Shown piece after piece: positions 50,501 through 60,200 of a DNA stretch of 64,000 bases (its first letter is position 1; every line of letters begins with the position of its first letter). A program made the position numbers and the translations under genes. The notes beneath the pieces were generated by a model. That model ran no database searches. It saw only the letters and a list, made by a program, of their open reading frames with translations, and was not told the origin of the DNA. The stretch is from Lamellibrachia satsuma (Eukaryota > Annelida > Polychaeta > Sabellida > Siboglinidae). The stretch spans positions 2,171,001 to 2,235,000 of the forward strand of contig BSQZ01000034.1 in the NCBI GenBank assembly GCA_033239005.1, given 5' to 3'.

Positions 50501-53052
50501 ATAATAATGTTTGAATTCACCTGGTAAAATGTGAGTTGAGTTGCCCTCACGGTTACACTGTTTGCGTTCAGATCACACCGGTTCGCACACTGCAGCGCTG
50601 TCAGTCGGAGGTGTTAGTCAAGTCGGCGATGAGTCGCAATGAGGAGCAGGCTGACCTGATCGGAGACTACAGCAAGCCGTATTGTCTGCCACTGAAGCCC
50701 GGCAAGCATCAGGACCTCAAGAACATCAGTGTTGATACAGTGAGTGTGCATTGTCTGTGTTGCCGGTCTCCCAGACATTGAATGAAGTTCAGCAATTGGC
50801 CAATGGTCTTTTGCGATTGTGTCCCGGCTATAACAAGTTCTACTATTTCTGGAACTGATGATTGTAATCCAATAAAATTTAATCAATTTTCACAGTCACT
50901 TTACCTGTTTCGTTATGACACTTGTTTCGGCAATTTTCAGCTGCCTTCATCAGACTAATTAGCTCATGATGTCAGCATCCCTAGCAGTAGTTAATCTGAT
51001 GAAGACAGCTGAAAGATCACAACAAAACATATTTATTGACTGAGATGATCTGTTTGATTGTATTTAAAAAAATATTTTTATATCATGTTTTGTGTTATAT
51101 TAAACTCACCAACTTCTATGTCTTTTTTAGCTGAAGAAACTGCTGGACAATGAGTTCTCACATGTCGTTGAGAAGTTTCTCATCATAGACTGTCGGTACC
51201 CTTACGAGTACAACGCTGGCCACATCAAGGTAAGCAATGTTCATGACTCTCGTTTCAATAAAATTATTGTTTTAGTTAGAACAAGTTACCGACAATTATT
51301 TATTATGGTACAGTAGAATCCCATTTTGGCTGGATTGACGAAGCTTGTGGATTGGTGAATCAAGTAATGAAATACGTATACACTACACAAAATAAAACAA
51401 ATATACATACATATCATTACAATCAATCAATTTACAAATCCTTAACAATTAAATAATTACTTTAAGAATAATAATTATGAATATATAAATAGATAAAATG
51501 AAATAAAAAGTCCAATAAATTTTTATTTTCTAAAATTCAGGTTGAATTTAAAATTAAAATTTAAAATATTTTTTGAGGAGTTCACGTTAAGGATAAAACC
51601 CTGTACTGAGCTAATCTCTCCATGATATGTAACGATGTCCGTTCCATTGACCACTGTCCACTCACTGTCCAGGACGCCAAGAACTTGTACACGAAGGAAG
51701 AGATCATTGAAGAGATGCTCAACTCGAATCAACATCGCACTCCGTCGTCCTCGCGCAAACGCAACATCATCATCTTCCACTGCGAGTTCTCTTCGGAGCG
51801 AGGGCCTAAGCTGTAAGTATCCTGTTTTATTCCTTCCATTGCGTGTACGAAAGTGTGTGCGTAATATATTTATGTTACTGTTACTGACATTTTTTGTTGT
51901 AAAAATAAGTGGCATGCAGTGGAAAACCCGTCTGCTTTATTGAATTTCTAGAATGAATGCATTAAAAATTATTTCCAGTGTGTTTCCTCGCATCAAAGTA
52001 TGCACATATATATGGCTAATAAAACTACACACCAGATATTATTATATTAGTCACTCGATCGTAATATTTAGTGGATATGTTAAACCCTGTGTTACGAGAA
52101 CTGGTAATGATGATGCATATTTCCCGTAATTGCAGGTCGAGGTTTCTCCGTAACAAGGACCGTGATGCGAACAACGATTGCTACCCATCGTTGCATTACC
52201 CAGAAGTTTACCTGCTGAACGGTGGCTACAAAGCTTTCTTCGAGTCCTATCAGGTAGGATTAGTTTTCGTCTCTTCTCGTATATGCAGTGTTCTTCGACC
52301 AGTCGTCTTCTTACAAACGTTCATTCCCCATTAGGAGCAGCCGCTTGGATCTTCCTCCGCCATGATGTCCTGTCCATTACGTCCTCCACACCCTCTGTCA
52401 CCTCAGTGTCTCTCCTTAACCTTTGCTCCGTGTTCCATCCAAAGGCAGCCTTCACACCTTCTTTATCACATTATCTCTCTCTACGTCAGTTATGCACAAT
52501 ATATCACTATGTCTACATTACGTTTATTAAAGGATTGTGTGCTTTAATTAAAATCATCAGAAGAATTTATTTTGGTCTTCATTCATTCGTTGAATTCATT
52601 CATTTGGATGTTAGATCATCCTATGTGAATGTCCTCCGATATACAGACCACTTTTGCAATTTTTTTCGCTGAATTTCGACCGGAGCCGGCCATAAATAAT
52701 ATGATAGTTTGTCCGATAATTTTACAAAAACTAAAACACAACTTAGTACAAACAAGCTTGCATGTCGTAGGTGATATACGAATGGTTAGATTTAATTGTG
52801 AAATGAAACTGAAATGGGACGAGCGAAAAAATTGAAGAGGGATTTTTAAGTGGTTGTTTTTTAATCTTGCTATGCGTGGGTTCCGTGTCTGTCATTGTGT
52901 TATTTTGTTTGCAGGATATGTGTGACCCCCCCAACTACAAGCCGATGTTGCATCAGGATCACAACAACGATCTGAGACACTTCCGTGCGAAGTCAAAGTC
53001 GTGGGCTGGAGAGAAGAGTCGGTGCGCGCCACGGACGGGTCTGCGCTTCTAG
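29330..53052 (+). CDS. CDC25: CDC25 dual-specificity phosphatase, gene span of 13 coding exons
   Basis: CDC25 removes inhibitory phosphates from CDK Thr14/Tyr15 and triggers mitotic entry. The joined exons give 1725 nt, 574 aa plus stop (human paralogs 473-580 aa). An in-frame TAA 12 nt upstream fixes the start. The N-terminal half is regulatory: [12 protein letters not shown] (exon 1), [10 protein letters not shown] (exon 2), the RRFQSMP 14-3-3/Chk-type site (171-177), two SQDSGV motifs (227-231 and 272-276), a KEN box (254-256) and basic KRRRG (exon 8). The catalytic rhodanese-fold domain starts at DLIGDYS (382-388) and contains [10 protein letters not shown] with the back-door Cys431, and HCEFSSERG with catalytic Cys480 and Arg486. 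The tail keeps WAGEKS. Thus all catalytic residues are present. One family gene is seen, so A/B/C cannot be assigned; RRFQSMP is most like CDC25B. All splice phases agree. Confidence 0.96.
29533..30602. other. CDC25 intron 1
   Basis: No gene. The stretch 30028-30180 is dense in TGACA/TGTCA words, including a perfect AACTGTCA...TGACAGTT hairpin. Confidence 0.6.
30603..30706 (+). CDS. CDC25: CDC25 coding exon 2
   Basis: Acceptor CTGTTCTGTCAG, donor GTAAGA; 104 nt, phase 2 to 1. Encodes [20 protein letters not shown], with a basophilic RRLSLAS site. Confidence 0.92.
30707..33727. other. CDC25 intron 2 (3.0 kb)
   Basis: No supported gene. Includes a dispersed repeat at 31440-31545 (separate entry) and CpG-poor GC islands near 30950-31200 and 32690-32960. 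Confidence 0.6.
31440..31545 (+). repeat. Dispersed repeat B, copy 1
   Basis: GATGAAATCATCGGACAAAC TATTACATTA and, 45 bp on, TTACCAGATC...AATTCTTTCAACGATTTGAAC. Both blocks recur in order at 63415-63680, where more sequence lies between them, and the second block recurs reversed at 47022-47068. Confidence 0.65.
33728..33818 (+). CDS. CDC25: CDC25 coding exon 3
   Basis: Acceptor TTCTCTGTGATAG, donor GTAAGT; 91 nt, phase 1 to 2. Ser/Ala-rich ([13 protein letters not shown]). The phases fit both neighbours, but the sequence itself is not conserved enough to be diagnostic. Confidence 0.75.
37127..37520. repeat. 75-bp tandem repeat, about 5 copies
   Basis: Unit ATTCTGCTACTGACAACGTC..GTATATTATTTATTCCTAGG..TTTATTTGTATTAATT. 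Because 75 is a multiple of three the array carries an open frame of 79 codons, which is incidental. Confidence 0.93.
47022..47068 (-). repeat. Dispersed repeat B, partial reverse copy
   Basis: GTTGAAATCATAGAAAG..TTGACTTTAGA..TTAGATCAGGTAAC is the reverse complement of the right-hand block of the copies at 31500-31545 and 63625-63675. Confidence 0.55.
47161..47341. repeat. 60-bp tandem repeat, 3 copies
   Basis: Unit GGATTTAGGATGGACATTTA..AACAAGAGTAGACCTGT..ATTAATGAGCA; exact 60-bp period at 47221 and 47281, with the first copy slightly altered. Confidence 0.96.
48078..48190 (+). promoter_or_regulatory. CDC25: Candidate internal promoter of CDC25
   Basis: An inverted CCAAT box (ATTGG, 48078-48082) and an Sp1-like GGGGCGGTG (48085-48093) lie 100 bp upstream of the ATG at 48191 in exon 4, at the end of a 14-kb intron. 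The pair is typical of TATA-poor cell-cycle promoters. Usage is an inference. Confidence 0.4.
48187..48258 (+). CDS. CDC25: CDC25 coding exon 4 (possible alternative first exon)
   Basis: Acceptor ATATTTTGCAAG, donor GTGAGT; 72 nt, phase 2 to 2. Encodes [20 protein letters not shown]. The internal ATG at 48191 could also start a shorter isoform from a local promoter. Confidence 0.75.
48562..48622 (+). CDS. CDC25: CDC25 coding exon 5 (14-3-3 site)
   Basis: Acceptor CTCTGTTTTAG, donor GTAGGT; 61 nt, phase 2 to 0. Encodes [20 protein letters not shown]. Confidence 0.93.
49157..49330 (+). CDS. CDC25: CDC25 coding exon 6 (first DSG motif)
   Basis: Acceptor GCTGTTGTCAG, donor GTATGC; 174 nt, phase 0 to 0. 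Starts [10 protein letters not shown] and ends [10 protein letters not shown]. Confidence 0.94.
49689..49829 (+). CDS. CDC25: CDC25 coding exon 7 (KEN box, second DSG motif)
   Basis: Acceptor TTGCTGTCACCAG, donor GTGAGA; 141 nt, phase 0 to 0. Starts [10 protein letters not shown], contains EKENTPEK and ends [12 protein letters not shown]. Confidence 0.94.
50040..50255 (+). CDS. CDC25: CDC25 coding exon 8
   Basis: Acceptor TTTTTGTCCCTAG, donor GTTAGT; 216 nt, phase 0 to 0. Contains [17 protein letters not shown] and MMKRRRGIL (NLS-like). CpG-rich compared with the introns. Confidence 0.94.
50572..50739 (+). CDS. CDC25: CDC25 coding exon 9 (start of the catalytic domain)
   Basis: Acceptor TTTGCGTTCAG, donor GTGAGT; 168 nt, phase 0 to 0. 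Contains [14 protein letters not shown] and [10 protein letters not shown], strongly conserved in the family. Confidence 0.96.
51131..51229 (+). CDS. CDC25: CDC25 coding exon 10
   Basis: Acceptor TGTCTTTTTTAG, donor GTAAGC; 99 nt, phase 0 to 0. Contains [18 protein letters not shown] with the back-door cysteine. Confidence 0.97.
51673..51812 (+). CDS. CDC25: CDC25 coding exon 11 (catalytic loop)
   Basis: Acceptor CTCACTGTCCAG, donor GTAAGT; 140 nt, phase 0 to 2. Contains [16 protein letters not shown], the HCX5R loop. Confidence 0.98.
52136..52253 (+). CDS. CDC25: CDC25 coding exon 12
   Basis: Acceptor CCCGTAATTGCAG, donor GTAGGA; 118 nt, phase 2 to 0. Contains [20 protein letters not shown]. 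Confidence 0.97.
52915..53052 (+). CDS. CDC25: CDC25 coding exon 13 and stop
   Basis: Acceptor TATTTTGTTTGCAG; 138 nt ending TAG at 53050-53052. Contains [13 protein letters not shown] and [11 protein letters not shown]. Confidence 0.97.
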   Translation, partial: DMCDPPNYKPMLHQDHNNDLRHFRAKSKSWAGEKSRCAPRTGLRF

Positions 53053-53684
53053 TGGCGCCCCCTCTTTGCACACAGCTGTACACGTAGTCGTAGCAGAGTA
53101 GTCGTAGCCGTCGTAATATAATATGAATCCAACGTTGTGCTTGAGATTGGCTCGGTGACGAACCAATGAAACCCTGTTGCGGTATCGTTGTACGATGATC
53201 TGCGTTTTGGTGTAAATCCGACTCGGATGTTTTAATAATGTTTTATGGGAACTGCCATTTACTAGCTCCTTGAAAGGTATGACCAGTCATTGTCGTCATA
53301 GCATTCCTGGTTCTGGCATTTTAAAACGCAAAGCAAAATTTTTTTACAATTTTTAACTGAATTTCACTTCTGCTTACAACACGAAACCGATTTTAAAACC
53401 GCATGTCCGAGATGGGTCTGCAGGGGGTGATGGGTTTCACCCCACTTTGTATAGTGTGCGAATTCTACCTGTGTGTGGGGCTTGCAAGGGGTGTGGATCA
53501 TGAAATTTGAAATCCAACTCTGCAATTATATTGGGCTGAGTTTTAATGTGACTGTCCATCTCTGATGAAACTGTATTTCCGACTTTAAATTAATATGATG
53601 CAGTCATATGCATTGGCACATGCCACGTGGACAGGCATCGGAAACCGGATGGTAGCAGGAACTACGATCAAACAAACGAATGTG

Positions 53685-53821
53685 TGTACATATTGTAACA
53701 TCGGAACTCGTGCAAAACATTGTACATACAAGCAAACTGCTGCTATCGTGGTGAATGTGTAGTGTCCGTCACCGTCACCAGATGGACATGTGTACAGTTT
53801 GTATATATCTATATGTACATA
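53685..53821 (+). promoter_or_regulatory. Cluster of four Pumilio-response-type elements in the CDC25 3'UTR
   Basis: TGTACATA at 53685-53692, 53721-53728 and 53814-53821 and TGTATATA at 53800-53807 all fit the PUF consensus UGUANAUA in the sense orientation. Four sites in 137 nt is dense. Confidence 0.55.
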
Positions 53822-54820
53822 TGCACATTTATTGTGTGGGATGGCTGTATCGTGGTTACACTGGTCAAATGCCACGCACACACACACACACACACAAGAT
53901 CTTAGGCATGTAAAAAGAATCGATCAAAGAGTTTATATGGTGGTCGGGATTGTCAGTTTATGGTATTGTCACTGCGTACGGGAGTTGCAAGGGTTTGCTG
54001 AAGACACAGCACTCGGGACATGTTATAGAAAGCTACAATAGGAATATGGAGGAGGTTTTAATAGGAGTGTGATGATGTATTTCACTCGTGAAAGTGGAGG
54101 TGGCATTTTAGACGATACACTGACCAAGTGAGAATTGCATATTTTACTAATTGTATGCATTGGACATGGCGATTTTTATTTAGATGCAAGGGTGATTTTT
54201 TATATTACATAATAGATTTAGTACTGTGAGGTAGCATTGTTTGCCTCTCTGGAGAGATCAGTCGCTTGTGAGACTGCGCTGGACCTCGAGAGGTTAAGCT
54301 TTAGAATGGCAGGGTGTTGTGTTGTGTGAACAGACTAGTAGCAGTGTCTAACAACAGTGTGTAATAGTGGTGTGTAACAGTACGGTAGGCAGTTTGTTGT
54401 GTAGATGTGTCTACACAATTTTTTGAAGGAGCAGGTTAAAAAATTGGCAGACGAAAAACATTGATGTTGGCTGCGTACAACGAAAATCAACTGACAAATC
54501 ACAATTCACATCTTTTGTCCAATGTTGATTTTTAAAACTGTCACATTTAATTGTGGATTCGTTTTAGTAAAACAACTAGTTACCTCATTTTTGCTGGATA
54601 TATCATTTCCTTGTGAATTTGATACCAAATACCTATTTATACCTCCGATACCTTTTTGTGTGGTTTTGCTTGGTACGTAGACAATGGAATTTGATATGGT
54701 TTTGTAAATTACAAACAATTATGGTTGTGTGAGGAAATAGAGTGATTGGTGAAATGTTTCTTTATGCTTGTTGTACGTGTGTGTATGTTGTGATATATGT
54801 ATATTCTATATTAATCCAGA

Positions 54821-54826
54821 AATAAA
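54821..54826 (+). terminator. CDC25: Candidate poly(A) signal of CDC25
   Basis: AATAAA followed by T/G-rich DNA (GATTGAACTGGTTGTTTCATG), consistent with a cleavage region near 54840-54860. Confidence 0.65.
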
Positions 54827-54890
54827 TTATTACTCTACTTTGATTGAACTGGTTGTTTCATGTTTGCATTCCCAAAATCATGTGTTTATA

Positions 54891-55030
54891 TGAACCACAG
54901 TTTGTTTATAATTTGACCATGGTTGTTAATTTGAAAATTCCGGGACAAATGTTTGTTTACTTTCAATGTCTGAACAATGGTTGATATTCATAAATATATA
55001 TAGGTCAAATTATACTAAAAAACTGGTTCA
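54891..55030. mobile_element. 140-bp TIR element (MITE), just past the CDC25 poly(A) site
   Basis: Left arm 54891-54918 (TGAACCACAGTTTG..ATAATTTGACC) and right arm 55003-55030 are inverted copies (22 of 28 match; the outer 7 and inner 11 bases are identical). A left-arm relative lies at 40068-40097. No clear target duplication and no coding capacity. Confidence 0.65.
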
Positions 55031-55115
55031 TTAAAACACATTTGGGTGGTGGGGATGTTAGAATAGATAATAAACATAATTTTACAGGCTTTTGTACTTT
55101 TGTTAAGTACAGAAT

Positions 55116-55530
55116 AGTTTACTGTGCTACCATGTAGTACAGTGGCCACAAGTGGAGTACCATTAGTTTACTGTGCTACCATGTAGTACAGTGGCCACAA
55201 GTGGAGTACCATTAGTTTACTGTGCTACCATGTAGTACAGTGGCCACAAGTGGAGTACCATTAGTTTACTGTGCTACCATGTAGTACAGTGGCCACAAGT
55301 GGAGTACCATTAGTTTACTGTGCTACCATGTAGTACAGTGGCCATAAGTGGAGTACCATTAGTTTACTGTGCTACCATGTAGTACAGTGGCCATAAGTGG
55401 AGTACCATTAGTTTACTGTGCTACCATGTAGTACAGTGGCCATAAGTGGAGTACCATTAGTTTACTGTGCTACCATGTAGTACAGTGGCCATAAGTGGAG
55501 TACCATTAGTTTACCCTGCTACCATGTAAT
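55116..55530. repeat. 49-bp tandem repeat, about 8 copies
   Basis: Unit CAGTGGCCACAAGTGGAGTA CCATTAGTTTACTGTGCTAC CATGTAGTA. The first four copies have GGCCAC and the last four GGCCAT, so the array grew in blocks. Confidence 0.97.
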
Positions 55531-56029
55531 GGTACAACAGGTTACATACAGAAAAACGAAAAATTTAATGGCCCCCTAAATATGCCACAGATGGCCTCTC
55601 ACCATGATGTGCTTTCCCAATGTAAAGAATGACCTTAATGGAACAACTCTGAAATCCCCGTCCTGACTGCACTGTTAGTCATGGTTCCTCATACTCATGG
55701 AAAAGGAACACAGGATATAACTATAAGGACCAACAGGTCCCAACATGTTCCATATATCAAGATTCCACTGTGCAACAAAAACAGTAGCAGTAAACTAAAT
55801 TCAAGCCATGCTACTGAAATTGTCATAAAATGGACCCTTAAATTACAATTTTAAAACCAACACGTGCAGTTTTTTCAATCACTTCAATAAAGTAATCACG
55901 TATGACCCATCATTGCACACCTGAGAATATATCTTGCTGGTAGTAGCAAGGTGATTCCCAGTAGTCTTATGATGTCATGAGTTCTTGGAAGAAGGTAAAA
56001 GTTAGATCACCATTTCTCAGCCATTTAAA
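55531..56029. other. Gene-free DNA
   Basis: Nothing recognised. Confidence 0.5.
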
Positions 56030-56272
56030 CAAAGATTGCCATCTAAAGCAACAAGGTTACAGTTGGCTCATTAAGAGCTACATGTGGGCCCACCATTATG
56101 AGGTATCTGTCAATTTAATTCTGAAACAACTCACTGTGGGTATTTGCACAATCGGTAGACAATTTTTTTCATTCATTTATTGTCCTCTGAGTATGAATAC
56201 TTTCTGATATACAATCTACAGTGTTCTTTTACTAATCCTTCTTTGTATTCTCTAGTTCTACTTTTCCCTAAA
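56030..56272 (-). pseudogene. LINE 3'-end relic
   Basis: Matches the LINE fragment at 57728-58010 in the same orientation: shared GATTGCCATCT, ATCTGTCAATT, TTCATTTAT, GTATGAATACTTTCT/GAGTACTTTCT and TCTAGTTCTAC/TCTGGTTCTAC. It covers the last coding part and 3'UTR only, with many substitutions. Dead. Confidence 0.75.
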
Positions 56273-56922
56273 TATGAAAAAGTACAACTTAGAGATTCAG
56301 TTGAGTTTGCAAAAATTATCAAACTGAATGAAATATTCAATTCTCAGAGAATCAATATGATCTACATAAAAATGCCACTAATATATATTGTTTAATACTA
56401 CGTGTCTGCATTATTCTGTTGATAACATTATTCTATTGATAACATGTGCAGTTTACTTTCTACAAATCAAACCAGATTATTATGTTCTAATCTACCACCA
56501 GGGGCTGACAAACACCACGCCCGAGTATAGACATATAGAACAATTTGTAGGAAAAACAGTTCTAATGTCCTTAAATGGATTGTCCTTCCAGTTTCTTGGA
56601 ATTTGACAAGGTACTTACCTCTCAAGAACTATTTGTTGAGAGGTAATTACAATGACAACGGTTTTACAGTAATTCCTTACAAATCACAACGTAGTTACTA
56701 ATAACGATATATTCATGGTGCAGTATTATATTAGTTAGCATTAGTACTAGTAAAACATTTGTCTACTTAATGTATTTGTTATGAAACAATACAACAAGAC
56801 AACATAAATCAGAAATTTGTCCCACATTAATTTAACACATCATTATCACATAAAAATTGACAAAACGATTCAGACATACAAAAAATTTTGGCTTGAGTTC
56901 AATGCAGAACAGCTTCTGTAGT

Positions 56923-57230
56923 TCAATACATCATGACACCATCCATCACTTTGTCATTGCTTGCCAAATGCTTCCGCCAACTGAGCGGATACCTGTTGGA
57001 GGTAACTGACACTACAAGTGTGTTGGCAGCACTGAGCACGCTCGCAAAGACGACGCCATAGAAGGAATAGTGTAGGAGAGTGAGATTAGTGGACGTCCAC
57101 TGATAGACTACACGGTCTTCTCGCGTGAGGACATTCTTCTTTATCTCCAGGAAGTAGAGTGCGACACACATGACGACGACCAGCAGCGAGAATAGCGCTG
57201 CAAATATAGCAAACACCTGGTCTATGATGG
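56923..57230 (-). CDS. Clarin-like coding exon 3 and stop
   Basis: Acceptor TAGCATTCAG; 308 nt ending TAA... at 56923-56925. The G|CC junction codon (Ala) restores the frame into IIDQVFAIFAALF. Encodes TM3, TM4 and a short cytoplasmic tail. Confidence 0.85.
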
Positions 57231-60200
57231 CTGAATGCTACAAATCGTACAACTAGACTAGCACATTCTTAATTAGCCAAAAATACTGGTTGCTTGCAAT
57301 AACATTTTATGCAGCATAAGCCAACATCATTAATTGTAATTAATTGACACTATTAAGCATTATGTATGACATGCACACTGTCAATCAAAAAGCAATCATT
57401 TGTCCTGCAAAACTTGGTGATGACCAACCCACCAGCCACCAATACATAATGACCAACCCACCAGCCACCAATACATAATGACCAACCCACCAGCCACCAA
57501 TACATAATGACCAACTCACCAGCCACCAATACATAATAACCAACTCACCAGCCACCAATACATAATGACCAACCCACCAGCCATCAATACGTAATAACCA
57601 ACTCACCAGCCACCAATACATAATAACCAACTCACCAGCCATCAATACATAATGACCAACTCACCAGCCACCAATACATAATGACCAACCCACCAGCCAC
57701 CAATACATAAGATTTAACAAGATTTAACAAGATTGCCATCTCGAACAACAAGTTCCAGATGGTAAGTGGACAAGGAAGCCATTGGCTTATCGAGAGTCCA
57801 ACAATTTTCTCATCTATGTGTAGCCCGCCCTTATCAGATATCTGTCAATTCTATTTTTAAACATATTCACACTACTAGCATTAACACAATCGTTTGGCAG
57901 TTTGTTCCATTCATTTATCACCCTCTGTGAGAATGAGTACTTTCTCATGTCCAACCTACACTGCTCCTTAACTAATGCTGCTTTGTGTCCTCTGGTTCTA
58001 CTGCCTTCTTTAAGTTTGAAGAACATATTCCTATCAACATCCTCATAACCGTTCACTATTTTAAACACTTCTATTTGGTCTCCTCTTAGTCTGGTCTCTA
58101 GTGTTGTCAAACCACATTGTAATAAGCGACTTTCGTAACTAAGGTCTCTTAATTCTGGAATCATCTTAGTTGCTCTTTTTTGTATTCTTTCTATCTTATC
58201 TATGTCTTTTTTACGATATGGCTTCCATGCTTGAATACAATATTCCAAATGTGGTCTAACTATTACTTTGTACAGGGGTACAATTAGATGTTTCTCCTTA
58301 TACGTGAGTTCTCCTAATTAGGCCTAGAATTTGATTTCCTTTCGAAGCAGCAATCCCACATTGCTCTGAAACTTTCATGTCAGCATTAAATGTTACTCCT
58401 AAATCCTTTTCTTGTGTGGTTCTACCTAGTACAGCATCCCCCATTTTATATTCCTCGTCCATATTTCCATGTCCTATGTGTATACATTTACACTTCCCAA
58501 AATTGATAATAACCAACCCACCAGCAACCAATACATAATAACCAACTCACCAGCGACCAATACATAATGACCAACCCACCAGTGACCAATACATAATGAC
58601 CAACCCACCAGCCACCAATACATAATAACCTACTTACCAGCCACCAATACATAATAACCAACTCACCAGCCACCAATACATAATGACCAACTCACCAGCC
58701 ACCAATACATAATGACCAACCAACCAGCCACCAATACATAATAACCTACTTACCAGTGACCAATACATAATAACCAACTCACCAGCGACCAATACATAAT
58801 AACCAACTCACCAGCCACCAATGCATAATGACCAACTCACCAGCCATCAATACATAATGACCAACTCACCAGCCACCAATACATAATAACCTACTTACCA
58901 GCCACCAATACATAATGACCAACTCACCAGCCACCAATACATAATGACCAACTCACCAGCCACCAATACATAATGACCAACTCACCAGCCACCAATACAT
59001 AATAACCTACTTACCAGCCACCAATACATAATAACCAACTCACCAGCGACCAATTCATAATGCTGTATGTATTTTGACTTTGAGAACTTCTGCAACCATC
59101 CCTTAGCTCTACCAAAATATTCTGACAAATATAATTATGTTTTCTTAGAAGGGTTAATTAATTAATAGCCAGAAATGAATTCCACCATACTAACTGTACA
59201 ATCTTACCAATATCCATATTTAAACATTACATATTTTAAAGTTCTTCCACGGGAAAATTCTGACTTTAAGTTTTAGAGAAATGTTTATGAAACTTTCAGT
59301 TAAAATAAATATCTTACATTTTTACAACTTCAAGGGGGTTCCTGTGCCCTGTGTGACCTTGACCCTGGAATATCACACAACTCACCCGCCATAGCATTCC
59401 ATAGATACAACCCCAGTGGACCGGCCAACGTTTCCTCGGGAGCCAGTGTTGCGTTTAGTGCCGCAAAAAAGCAGGCAATCAGATTGAGGGCGATTGCCAA
59501 GGTGACAAAGAGAATGATCGAGACCCAGAGACCGTAGTTGAACAGGTGTTGTCTCATTACTTCACTTGTTGCTGGAAAAAGTTGATAAATAAGTTGTCAT
59601 TTATTGAGATTACTGGCTTGATGTCTTCGGGAATAATGCATGATTTTTACGTGCCAGCTATATCATGTGCTTAAGCTACATGTGTGTCAGCTACGTGTGT
59701 TATCAGCTACGTGTGCATTAGCTATGCAGATACCAGCAACATGACCCTTCAGTTGCAAATGAAATCAACGAGTTATCTCTTACACATGCAGCACTGAGAG
59801 AATGAATACGTAAAAGTGGCAATCGTATGTTAATACAGGCAGTGAGTCTATACAGTAGGCAACAACACTGATAGTGTCTCCTGTTTCATGTGTTACTGTG
59901 TGTCCCAGCTGACCCTGTGGCATATAATGGCTGGCTGGAGAACTGATATAGCCAGCCAGCCAGTCAGTCAGCCAGCCAGCCAGCCAGCCAACCAGCCATT
60001 TTACTCTTAGACTTAGATGATTAAATCAGAGTTTGCATGCATAGATGTGAGATGATATGCATACCAGCCAAATAGCCGGCCGGCCTGTGTCCGTGACAGT
60101 AATCGTCTCTCTATCTAGACTAGCAATGAGATGATAATAATATTATTGATTGGCGCCACTGGCAATGCGGCGATGTATACTCACTAGAGATCTCGCCCTG

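Larger units (their letters stand above)
48259..52914. other. Short introns 4-12 of CDC25
   Basis: Introns of 303-661 bp between the exons listed above. They are AT-rich and I see no gene or transposon in them. Confidence 0.7.
53053..54845 (+). other. CDC25: CDC25 3'UTR
   Basis: From the stop to just past an AATAAA hexamer at 54821-54826. It contains four Pumilio-type motifs (separate entry) and a (CA)n run at 53875-53897. No second gene is seen. Confidence 0.7.

Noticed and set aside
55116..55530. Regular repeats considered as a CRISPR array
   Set aside because: The units are contiguous with no unique spacers, and the window is eukaryotic. The same holds for the other tandem arrays.
57385..57645. 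Trp/Gly/Val-rich frame in clarin intron 2
   Set aside because: Translation of the 29-bp minisatellite.
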